From Dysidea avara (taxonomy: Eukaryota > Porifera > Demospongiae > Dictyoceratida > Dysideidae), in NCBI RefSeq assembly GCF_963678975.1, contig NC_089276.1, forward strand, positions 28,698,472 through 28,762,471: 64,000 nucleotides of DNA. The letters are read 5' to 3'. The position numbers and the translations under genes are program-made. This document shows positions 34,672 through 46,600 of the stretch, piece after piece. Position 1 is the first letter of the stretch; each line of letters starts with the position of its first letter. The notes under the pieces are model-generated. The model was not told the DNA's origin. It worked only from the letters and a program-made list of their open reading frames with translations, and searched no databases.

Positions 34672-34853
34672 AAATAATTTATTATAAACTATTGTAATAG
34701 CCTGCTGGAACAAACGACCATGAATATGTTTTTAATTTCACAGCACTAAAAACAATGATTCACAGAATATAGTTAAAAATTTATCAAATTCTTTACAAAT
34801 TTCATACACACACAATTAGTACTGGTGAACTGCCCATTTGACAATCGACATAA
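34672..34853 (-). terminator. 3'UTR of the minus-strand Mpv17-family gene
   Basis: On the minus strand an AATAAA (complement of 34678-34683) follows the stop codon at 34854-34856 by about 170 nt. Confidence 0.5.
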
Positions 34854-37800
34854 TTATGTACTGAGGGAGGAATTGTGTTCTTTATGCTTTAAATAGGAAA
34901 GAAGTGTCGTCCAGCCCAGTGTGACCAGGTTGACGTAAGTGACTCGCAGGAAGCCAGGGACAAAACAAAAGTTGATCACCTGAAAAAATAAAATTTAACA
35001 TTTACATACCACAACACTGAATTTCACATTGTGGACATATCTACAAAGATGTGTCCTGGTTTTAGATGTCAATTTACATACATGTAGAGGAATGAGAATT
35101 GAACAAAAGCATTCTCGTCATCAAGGTGCACTGATTTTCCATGCTATAGTTTTAGATAGGAACTTTAACTAACTACGTACACATGTGTAGGGTTTCAAGT
35201 GTCCAGATAAACAAATGCAGTTGAAATTGTTAGTGACCATGAACAAGTCACGACCAGGTTGACGTATCCACATTTCAGAATTCTTCATTTCAGGATATAC
35301 ATTCTGTGTCTACATATTTCAGTGATCTCCTTCTCAAGGGTTGTTATAGTCTCTTGTGACAAATCAACTAATAAGCAACTGAGGGTTAGATGATGTGAAT
35401 AACAAATTTAATATGGAGTACCTTAAACCTAAATATCTTTACATTGGTACCAAGAGTTAATACCCTACTACTATTAACTCTTATTGGTACTGTATGTTAA
35501 CAAACAAATGTCTAAAAGGGCCAGTAACCTTATTAACAAGATACATGCTATGTGTCATTACCCAGCTAGCTGTTGTCACTTGAATCATAAAAACTGCATA
35601 GATTAGGGTGAGTATGTGCTACTACTATTACTACCACAAAACCCAGCCTACTAAGTATTACACTTGTTTTACCCACACATGACTACATTAGTGTACACAC
35701 ACTAAATATAACTTCAAGCTTGTCTACTTTCAAAAAGGATATCCTGTTGTACCATCAAGTACTAACTGGAATACTCTGAACAGAAATTTCCCCTCCATCC
35801 TAGACTAAATGAGATACTACACTCAGTGTATTGTATGATTTTTACATGTGACTGACAGGCACACGGGCATCCGACACTCATAAATCAAACAAGGCAGATA
35901 TCATGCAGACTGTATGCCCAGAAGAGATGGTGTACTAAAGATGGTAAGCTATATGCCATGCATACACTTTTAAGCTAACACACCAAAAAATTTACAAGTA
36001 TTACTTACTTGTGCTGCTGGCCATACTGCCCAGTCTGCCTAATGTTAAAAGAAAACACAATACAATCATGATTATAAAAACACAAACTTGTACAAGAAAC
36101 ACATAACAGAGCATCATCAACATTCAAGTGATGTGAAACACTACACTCAGATGTAATACAAACATTACACAGCAATGCTTACCCAGCATAACACTGGTAT
36201 AGCTATGCACTATCCAGGTACTACATATGAGGCTTAGAAATGGGACCACAGTTGGTTAGTTGGTTGGTTCTGTAAAACCACAATTGCCTGCACCATTGCC
36301 TGTAATGACTACCAGGGTCTAGACAGTGGGCATATAAGATAATACAATGTAACTCACTGGTATTGTAACAACTGTGCCAAGTAACTGCAATAGTTGAGAG
36401 GGATTTAATCTTTGTAATTACAAGGGACCTGATATTCCACTTAAACCTTTATATGGGTAAACTAGAGCAATGGGAGAGCAGTATATAGTTTTCTTGCTCA
36501 AGGAAATGACTACAATAACTGCATGTATGCAATACTGAACTGTTACTCTGTGATTACCAAATCAATGCTTGACCACTGCAGCAGCAGCTGCCACACACAC
36601 ACACACACACATACATATGGTATACATGCGCACAAACACACATAATTACAGAACACACACACATAATTTGGATACCACTATATCATGTGATTCATCATTG
36701 GTTAATTATTAAATAAACAGGACACATTTATACAAACTTGAGGTCTTGAGCACAAAAGGAATGCTACCAATTATGGTTAAAAGGGATGGGCATTACTTGG
36801 TGGCTGGGAAAAGGAAATCTGGTGCAACATGGACAAGGAAATTTGGTACTACAGGTAATAGCAAGAGTCCATAATAGAGAGAGCCCACTCCACTATGAAC
36901 TCTTGGTAATATTATCAGGTCTAAACCACAGATTACCATTGATTTCACACTATAGAAGATTGCTTTGCTCAAATAGGACCATTTTCATGAAATGGATGAA
37001 AACATTTAATTTTGCAAGATAAGTCAGTCAATGTTATGATCAAATATTTTTGCATTTTTGCATTCACTTTTTTTCTATTGTGTGTTTACGTTGGAGAGGA
37101 TACTAAAGAGAGGTCCCCTTGTCTCAAAAAATCTATTTAGATAGAATAGTACCAACCCAATAGGACCAACCCTAGTGTTGTGCTGATTGATAAATTTACA
37201 TTCACGCTCAACTTGTAAACTATGTTACTCCACACTAGAGTAGAAACACTTCAGGTTGTTGATAAGTAGAGTATGTCTGGTGTGCGCGACACTAAGAATG
37301 TGTTAATATGAGCTATTTGCACCCTATACTTGTTTTGTGGGCATTGGTACACACTAGTGTAGTTCATGATGAACTAGAGTTCAGAAAATAAGGGCTGACA
37401 GTAGGAATTATATTATTTTACATACTAATATCACATGTATGTTGAAAGTTCATAAGTTCACAGCTCACTTTGTAACTTGGGAGAAATTTGTTCTGCAATT
37501 CCATCTTACTTGCTGTCCACATCTTGCCTTCCATTAAACTCATTCCTACAAGAGAATTAGTACAGACATTGAAAGCTAAACATTCCCATGCACACTGTTG
37601 TGTGTGGGCGTGCTTATGCCGACTTTTAATTTCCAGCCCACAACAAAGATAGCAAGAAGCCTGCAGTGTGAAGTGCAGAGCAACACACTTGCATTGTCTC
37701 TATCTACCGCCACACAACAACCACGTACTCACCCAGATAAAAGACTGTGATGCACGTTGGTGCAAACATCAGTTGGTCACAGACTATCTTCCTCGCGACA

Positions 37801-38108
37801 GTAGTCAAACTGTTTCCAACGATAAACCGGTCCAATTGAAGATACCAGAAATGATTTAAGGGGCCCATACACACGCCAAGTGCGCACATTCGCATTGTCC
37901 GTGCGTAGTCATAGGGAAGACCGGCCCCAAATACTTTCTGTTGAATGACATCTCCGAATGTGTAGAGAGTCCCTGTCACCGTAGTATTGAATAGTAAAAG
38001 TCGTACTGTCCTAGATCCTTTTCGAGCAGTAGCTTCTGGTAGTAGGAAGGTTTTGAAAGAATTCACAGCCAATGAGATGGACCTAGCGGCCCCTCGATAC
38101 ATCACCAT
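34854..38108 (-). CDS. MPV17L2: Mpv17/PMP22-family membrane protein, MPV17L2-like, four exons
   Basis: Exons: 37733-38108, 37469-37545, 36009-36038, 34854-34979, giving 609 nt and 202 aa with all junctions GT-AG. Family members are four-helix inner-membrane proteins of mitochondria or peroxisomes; MPV17L2 supports mitochondrial ribosome assembly. Visible here: FGDVIQQ (early signature), [16 protein letters not shown] in the middle, [15 protein letters not shown] across exons 2-3, and [22 protein letters not shown] in exon 4, all standard family blocks. The length fits the family. The N-terminal stretch is basic and lacks acidic residues, compatible with mitochondrial import. The start is ATG 38108 (a second ATG lies at 38102). 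Exon 3 is only 30 nt. The first junction (phase 1, before GTGAGT) matches that of the divergent neighbour. Ortholog assignment within the family is inference. Confidence 0.92.
36592..36610. repeat. (CA)n microsatellite in an intron
   Basis: A short CA dinucleotide run inside intron 2 of the minus-strand Mpv17-family gene, followed by further CACA-rich sequence to 36663. Confidence 0.9.
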
Positions 38109-38389
38109 ACACACTCTCTCTCATAAACCAGCCTGTAAATTACTTAGGAGAAAATAACGACTGTCGCAGTACTAAAGGTTAATGTATTTATAGAAAGGCT
38201 TTAGTATATTCTAGAGTCTTCAACTGTTCGCCGCACCCATGGATACTCGTCCGGTGAATCAACTAGAATTTCGACTAGACTGAATTCTTTAAATACCAGT
38301 ACGGCACAATGCGTCCGGTGCTTATAAATTAATAATTAGAAATACCGTATAATCGACGCTTATTAATTAGAACTTAAGCGCTTCATAAG
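38109..38389. promoter_or_regulatory. Putative bidirectional promoter between divergent Mpv17-family genes
   Basis: Only 281 bp separate the two start codons, which point away from each other, so transcription of both must start here or in unseen upstream exons. No TATA box is obvious on either side. The direct use of this region as a shared promoter is inferred from layout. Confidence 0.65.
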
Positions 38390-40104
38390 ATGGCGAGGTT
38401 ACTCACGCTGTTTTTTAGTAGACACTTATTACTAGCCAACACTTCGATAGCTTGTCTCATTGACGGACTGGGAGATTATCTGGAACAAAAGCTAGAAGGC
38501 GCAGAATGCTTGGATGGAGCACGAACTGCTCGCTTTGCCTCCCTGGGCCTGCTGTTTGGTCCATGGGAACATTACTGGTACCGAGTATTGGACTCGAGGC
38601 TACCTGGGAAGGCCACTAGAGTAGTGGCTTCTAAAGTATTACTGGATCAATTCCTTATGTCACCTGCTGAGTATGCAGTATTTTATGTAGGTGAGTTTCA
38701 TTGACTAATTTTGTATTTCTTGAATTACATGCACAGTTCTCAAGAGGTTCACTGTACACCAAGAGGGTAGCAATGAAATAATTACATCCTGTACTCCAAT
38801 CTTCATCCTCGGTCAAAAGTCAAGCTGAGAATTTGCAGTTGGTCAAAGCTAGGACAAGCACTGTTGTGAAGTGTATAAAATTCAATCAAGCGTTTAATTA
38901 CTAAGTTCAGGGTCAAGGCTTTCCCCCCTGCTTTTGACCAAGGACAATCAGAGTACAGGATATATTGGGGTGCAAATCCCTTGTACACCATATAGTGGTC
39001 TGCAGCTGTGTGCAAGCCAGTAGTCCAGCATATATGATTATAGTGAATAATTAGGAAGGTAAAATCAAGTCAAAGTCAATTTTGACTACACTCACAAATC
39101 ATGGCACATAGTCAAAATTTGCGTTAATCACCTTCTAAATTTCAACATGTACATAATTTTGTTGCTATAGAATTTGGGTCTATGTCATAAGTTTGTCTTT
39201 GTGTTGTACATCGATGACCTTTGTTGTACCATTAAAGCCATAAATTCTCCAATTATATTGTCTTCATGTGTTTCATCATGACTTTTCATCATGCTGGGCT
39301 GTAGTTTCATATAACCCATGTAGTGGTTTTGTTGGTTTTCATGAGACACCCTCAAATTAAATACCATTGACCTCTAATGAATAAGACTGACCTCTTAATG
39401 CCACTTGATTAAAAATACATAGGATTTTAAGTTACTCAACCATATGTTGCCATATTCCTCTCCACATCAATGACTTATTGTGTAGAGTAGACTAAAGTAT
39501 CAACAAATGTCTGTGGATGTTGTTAATAAGTGGACTATAAAAACTTTGTGCGTTGCACCATTTATGGCATCCTTGCATATTTTGTAGAAGCATGTTTTTG
39601 TACATTGAAAGTTATAGTAGTTACAGCATTTACCTTGTAAAGCATAATTGTTTGTGTAAAAAATGACATTTTTGTCAACAAATTGTACTACGACATGACA
39701 AATGGTGGTATGTTGTTCTAACACAACATCCAGCCAATAGTGGTATAGACTTGAATGTTTCCACTATGCTGTAACATTGTGTGTTCAATGGATGTATGCG
39801 TGTGCATATTCACTGTTGCAATCACGTTACCAATATAATAGGCCTCACTAGAATGGAAGGACACACATTTACTGATGGACTGGATGAATTAAAGGACAAA
39901 TTTTGGCCAACATATAAGGTAGGGTATTTCCCTTATGCACACTTCACATGACATCACGTGATCCATCCTCAGGTTGATCTAATGGTATGGCCACTAGCAC
40001 AGATGCTCAATTTCTATTTTCTACCGCCAATGTTCCGAATGTTGTTTGTCAACATAGTACACCTGTGCTGGATTATATTCTTATCTTACATGAAGCATAG
40101 TTGA
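38390..40104 (+). CDS. Mpv17/PMP22-family membrane protein, three exons
   Basis: Exons: 38390-38690, 39842-39918, 39973-40104, giving 510 nt and 169 aa with GT-AG junctions throughout. Expected to be a small multi-pass organelle membrane protein. Motifs: LGDYLEQKLEG near residue 30, LFGPWEHYWYRVLD about 53-66, LKDKFWPTYKVDLMVWPLAQ across exons 2-3, NFYFLPPMFRMLFVNIVHLCW near the C terminus, ending LSYMKHS. Intron 1 (phase 1) and the 77-nt exon 2 are the same as in the minus-strand paralogue. The paralogue's intron after WPAAQ is absent here. Intron 2 is 54 nt. The head-to-head layout suggests inverted duplication with a shared promoter. MPV17L2-like by overall similarity, but exact orthology is unsettled. 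Confidence 0.92.
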
Positions 40105-40692
40105 TTGGTAAGCTCATTGTAACCCAGGCTGAATCTGATGGATAATTATTTTGATCGAGTTTGCATGCTTGAAGAAGATTTGAGACTGGATTATTTTCAT
40201 AGAACAATAGGACTCTGTACATGTGTTGACTTTATCCAGTTTACTTATTTAAAATTGGTGTCATGGTTTAAAAGAGGGTTACATAATGTTTGTGTACATT
40301 GCATAGTGGCAGTGTAACATTTGAGTATTGTGATGGGTTAACACAATTTGGGCATCACTGGGTTCTATAAAAATTTGAGGGTAAATTATTGGTATTATAC
40401 TAACTGTCAGTCACACTAAGCAATTATTAACTAGCTGGCAGTTTACAGATCAATTTTTTCATACACAGAATGTACATCAATTGTGAAAAATTTTCCCCTT
40501 TCAAATGAGATTTAATTGCTGATAAAGTTAATTAGTACAAAAATATAAATAAATAAAATAAATCATTTGGTAATGACCAATAAAGATTTTATTGGAAAAT
40601 TTTATTTAGATGTCCTTTCCATTTTTTCTACATCAAGATTATCAGCTACTTGATCCTGTAATGGTAGTAGTAGTTGTAATAAGAGTTGTGTT
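40105..40692. other. Convergent 3' intergenic region with polyadenylation signals on both strands
   Basis: Plus-strand AATAAA hexamers lie near 40547-40563 and 40579-40584. Minus-strand AATAAA complements lie at 40588-40593 and about 40601-40606. 40605-40690 resembles 51905-52015 because both are 3' ends of the two dehydrogenase copies. Confidence 0.6.
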
Positions 40693-43600
40693 TTAACACT
40701 TGGTTACCATGGCATTGATGATGCTAACGTGGTATGTGATACTGCCATTTTGTTCAACTAGTTTCTCCTGTATCCTCTCTGGATCACCAGCCACCAAAAC
40801 AGGTTTGTCTGGTACAGCCTGTATAACAGCACTGCATAAAAAAGCTTTTGCAAACATGTTTGTACAAAATGTTGTTTGTGGTATTTCACTCCAATAGAAC
40901 ACACACAAAATGGCAACTATATGTGCAAATACAATAAGCTTTTATGGGTGTAGAATATGTCATGTGATCCAGTGCAAGTGGACTGGAAATGGGGTTTGTT
41001 TGGGAAGATGCGTATCACAAAATAGTGCAAAATATAATTTAATTGTATGCACACAACACAACGGACACTTGTACACTCACAGGTTGTTGGTTTCTCAGAT
41101 CAGACATTAGTCCACTCATTCTAGAGGGGAAGTCATTGATGAACACTGATGGATCAAGTGCCATAAACATGTGGGCCTACAAGTAATAAACCACAGTTAC
41201 ATACTGACAAACAAAATACTAACATGGTATTGCCACAATTAGACTACCCAGCCTCAAACTGGATTGTCTATGCTAATGATAGTAAAGGATTTGCAAACAA
41301 AATTCCATATGTAATAAATGGAAATCCATGATAAATTTTTCACCGTTACCCCAAAACCTTGAAAAAAGTTTTCTCTTCAAAATATTTAGGCTATGCGGTA
41401 TCTCTTGCTCACCACGCCACCCCCCAACCCTGTTGAGCACTTGTGATACAGCAGCACTGCTGAAAAACCAACAGGAAACTCTACAAAGATTACCTTCAAT
41501 ACAAGATACTATTAAAGGTTATGAATTGCTCCATCTTTGGTGAAAAATTCGTATGCGTAGCTGCCAGTTACAATGCTGTATAATATTAAAATGTTAGACT
41601 CTATTTAGGCTGTTTTGGGTGGGTAATAAATCTCATATACTCCACCTTGTTTTCTAATATACTCCACGCCTTTAAGCACAATATGACATATGCTCAAAAT
41701 CGGATTTGTCCAATCGCTTTATGCGTTGTTCACGTGCAGTGATTTAACGAGCGCGATTATTTAGTCACATGAGGACGCATAGTTGCCATGGCGCTAGTAT
41801 TATCGTAAGAAAACCAGCCGCTTTTGCCGAGCCTACAGCAGAAACAGCCATGGATGAGGTAAGTGATCTGAGTGTAATGTGAAATAGAGTCTAAAGCAGT
41901 TATACGGGCACAATGTGGAGTCTATGAAATTTATAAACCCTCAGGCCCTTAGTAGCGCCCTCGCTTCGCTCGTGCGCTACAGCCCGGGCCTTCGGGTTTA
42001 TAAATTTCATAGACTCCACATTGTGCCCGTATAACTATTATTTATTCTGTGAATTAACAATGTACACATACAGGTGATTTTCCAAAATTCAGTCACACAT
42101 GCAATGAATACTTTATCTATGAAAGGCCGCATTTTCAAAAAAAATCTAAATTTTAACCAAATTCACGATTTTAGAAAGATTTTACAAAATAGTTTTGTAA
42201 GGACATGCCACTTCACAACATGACTGCTCTATTAGAGTATGTTGGCTGAAATGGAACCTCAAGTTTTGTACAATATATAGGACTGCACAGGAAGCTAAGA
42301 TCACAGCACAGTATACACACTTTTCTAGTGACAATATATTCTTGTGATTCTGAAGGTGTACCCAATGAAGACTCCTCTGAACTACTCCATTTCCTGATAC
42401 GCTCTTTGAAGCGTCCCCCACTCATCACACCACACAACACATCCACCATTGTAGCTAGTCCATATCCTTTGTAGCCAGCTAAGGGGGTGTAGCTGATACT
42501 CAGCAGTTAATAGTGGGTGGGGCTCATTACTCACATGTCTCCTCTCTTCCTCCCAAAGGTAACAACATTCCACCATCATTATACTCTGATGTACTAGTAG
42601 TGTCCTGTGAGTGATATAGGCAGTGAATATGATATGGTATTGTCTTCCAATACACTCAATCCTGCCAGGAGACAGTACTATTCTTGGCCCTCATGAAGTA
42701 GTGCAGATATGTTTCTCATGCTCACATGTTTGAAATAAATAAATAAATTTTTATGGCATTGGATTGGAAGCCTTGCTGGCATGACAACAAAGGACAGTAG
42801 GCAGTTGTGAATGAAGAGCCCAACATACACTCTAGTACCATAAACCACTGCAAGCAACAGTTTTTCTGGTATACGCACACTTCCTATAGGCCAACAAGTT
42901 AGAGCAATGCCACCAGACAGCCTTTGCATCGTTGGGGGCAAGACTAATCAATTACTCTCATGCCCAGCCAGGCCTGCACTAATTGCACAAACACCATCTG
43001 GTGACAATGTTTGGGCCCAGAAGTGCAATCTTGACTAATGAGAATTGACAAGTTGCATCACATGAAGTTGATGAAAAAGCAGATGATTTTATTAAACAAA
43101 GAAGAGAAAATGTTAGTTCCAAATGGTTTTTTTTTCACCAACTTCAAATGATTATATACACAGCTCCTCAATTCTGATTGGCCAGCCAATATTCTGACTG
43201 AATCACACTTCCGGGCCCAAGAAATACGAGCATTGTCACCAAATGGTGTTTGTTAGGGTAGGCCGGCCTGCACTGGGATAAGGACAGACTAATGCTCACC
43301 TTTCCATCTTTATCCACTGCCCACCCAGTTGGTATTGGTATTTGTTTACGATGGTTCACCTCTACCTGTATAATAGTATACATAGTTCTCATAGTTAACA
43401 AGATAAGGTTCCAAGTATGCAGTTCCAATTTGGAGGCGAAAGATTAATCAAAGGCTTCCAGGAATGCTATGGGAGCTAATACCAATCAAATGCCTGGACA
43501 GGTGCAATTGTGGTGTGTACAGGTGTCCTTCTGTAAACTATACAGTAAAATAATGATAGTAACAGCTGCAACAACCCCAAGTGCTGCCTGCAAGCATTGT

Positions 43601-46600
43601 TGTAGCCACAGCACACAATACCATATAGCTGTGGGTAAAATTTTCAAGGTTTTGGCAGTTATTTGTATCCTTGAAAATTTTTAGACCTTCAGGAATGCTT
43701 TCAAATCTGTTTTTTTTTTTTTTAAATTTAAAAAATAAACTTTATTTTTACTTTGCTCAATTGCAACCTTGAAAATGCCCCCACCCCCCCTTGAAATATT
43801 TAGGCTATGCGGTACCACAATTTTGTTACCATGGCAACATACCTTTCCTTCAGCTACAGTAGTTGTTGACATGTCCAACATAAACTCATCACCATGGAGA
43901 CCAGGAGCACCAAAGGCAATTGGATTAGTACCCAATACTCTCTGTAGAATATAAAAAGATAAACTGATAGTTGCAAAAGACCATGGAAAGGTTATATATT
44001 CATTTGGATACGCGTGATAAGCAAAATGCTATAAGGACTGTTCTATTAGAGTATTTTATCACAAGGAGTACATTCTACAGTATTGGTGCATGCATAATGT
44101 GCAGATTCACTTATCTGAACATTTTAGCATGCACAGGTGTTCAGATAGAGTGGTCCCACTCTTCATACATTTCAGCTACATAGCTATATGAGCAGACTTG
44201 ACTGCATAGTACTATTAGAACAAATTTTAATAACTCCTCTGTTAAACTATCAGAGCCAATGTTGCACAATTAATTGTAATGCACCTTTTTCCCTCTGGTG
44301 GGCATCATTAAGGGTGATGCGTTAGTCATTGACATTCCCACTAATCCACTCCTGGTGGCCATTTGACTGTAGAAACCAGCTATCCCATAATGGTTGGAGT
44401 CTGACAATGAATAGTAAGGTAACATAACACACAAACAAACAAACAAAGAGGGTACGCAACACACGTACTTACGTGTACAAGTAATCCAACCAATTCCAGC
44501 CTTCCTGGCTTTCTTGATTGCCAGCTGCATACAGAACACACCAGCTACCTACAGGAAAAGTTTAATACCTAAACTTTTACACAAAGCATTTCTAAAGGAT
44601 TCCAGTGACCAAGTACATATACATACAGATCCTTCAAGTGCTGATCCAGGAGGGGATATAAGGTAGTCTGGAGGGAGTGGATTATCCTGAGTTAAATGTC
44701 TTCAGTGTAAGGGAACTAGTGAGGGGGTCGGAGCTATCCTAAGCCACGTCACACCACAGGTTAGATGTCTGTGCCAAATACACACACACGATTGCTGGAA
44801 CAATATGTAATGTACCATAAAGTGTATAATACATAATGATACTGATTGTAGTGCACAGCAGTAAGGATCATGAAAGTGTAGGGTCAACATCAATTACAAC
44901 AACTATTGTACCTTATACTATCGACAACTTGGTGACACTGGTTACAGTATAATTAGGGATGAGCCTATTTTGCTTTTTTTCTACCTATTTTTCTTTCCAG
45001 CAATTCTTTTACTTTTTACCTATTTTGCTCGAAATTTTTCTATTTTGCTGAGCATCAGCAAAAATTAATTGCAGTATCTCAAGCTTACAAGCATGTGTAA
45101 CTACTCTATTAGAATATTTCGTACATAGTGACTGCTCTATTAGAGTATCTTGATCTTCAGTCACCATTTCCTATGAGCATATCTTGTCCTAATACTATGC
45201 GTGACTGTTATATTAGAGTATCTCAATCTTTATCATACAAAATGTGCTAAGTTGCCATTCCTGGGTGCCCATTTTTCCAATTTTCCACCTATTTTTCCAG
45301 CATTTTGCTCTTTGCTTTTACCAACGTATTTTTCCAAAAATGTTGCCGGCAAAACTGGCACATCCCTAAGTATAATTAAGGTCAAACATGCTCACAAAAT
45401 TAATGACAAGTTGCACAACTTCATTTCAATGAATTTACTGATGGAATGAATTACTAATGCAATTGATAATGGTACACAGCTCAAAACAGGCTAACATTAC
45501 AAAGATGATTGCATAAATTAAAACTGTCCTAATACCACTGAATGGAAAGAATTACCCGACGTGGAAAGTACAATGCTGGATGGCGTTAATGAAGGACAGT
45601 CTTTGGGGTATAGCCAGTGGAACTGAAGTAGTGCCAGGTGAAGACAATGCAGAAGGCCGAATGAAGTTTTTGCACGGAGAGATTGTGCCCTCGCGATAAT
45701 TGTGCTTGCTGTAGACCTGTCGTTATTATATCTACTGGGGGGCCTGGAAGATCCAAAAGCTGTGTGGAAAAAGCTAGAGGAGCAATTTCAGCCTAAGATT
45801 TGGTCAAACAAACTGCAGCTCTGACAAAAGTTCTACGCCTTCAAGCTAAAGGAAGGTGGGTCAGTCAATGAATACATAAAGACCATGAGTGAGATTTTCG
45901 AGGGACCTGCCGTTATTGGAGATGCAGTATCAGAAGAAGACAGAGTGGTACACTTATTGGCCAACTTACCAGAGTCATATAATGTGTTAGTGACAGCACT
46001 TGAGGCACAGTCAGAAAATATCCCCAAGTGGGAACTTGTTACTGAGAGGTTAGAGTCAAAGCTCAAAGAAAAGGTACCAATACCTTTGGAAGACAACCGT
46101 AAAGCCCTTACTGCAGGCCAGAATAAGGGGTTCAAGAAACCACTTACGTGTCATTACTGTCACATGCCTAGCCATTTTAAGAAAGATTGTGGAAAGTATC
46201 TAGCAGCTCAAAAGAAACAGGCCAGTGTAGCTGAGAAAAAGGCAGTGATGATGAAGCACTTGTAACTATTCATGCACTTGCTGCTACTTCTAGTGGAACT
46301 TGGATAGTAGACTCAGGTGCAACCTGCCATATGTATAATGACAAGAATCTGTTTGTTGATATGAGACGCCTGGAGGCCCCACAGCAAGTGACGCTGGGTG
46401 ATGGAAGCCCAATGGAAGGACCAGCAGAGGGCACAGTGAAACTAGCTATGATTCTACCTGATGGAAGCACACAAAAGTGTAAGCTAGAAAATGTTTTGTA
46501 TGTTCCTAAGCTGTCATATAGTCTCTTGAGTGTGTCAATAGCTTTTGAGGCTGGGAAAACCACTAATTTTGACAAAAAGGAGTGCAAAATTTTTAATCAG

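Noticed and set aside
42382-42579. Apparent frameshift in dehydrogenase A between GREET and GYKGYG
   Set aside because: A 56-nt GT-AG intron explains it, and copy B has the same intron at the same place.
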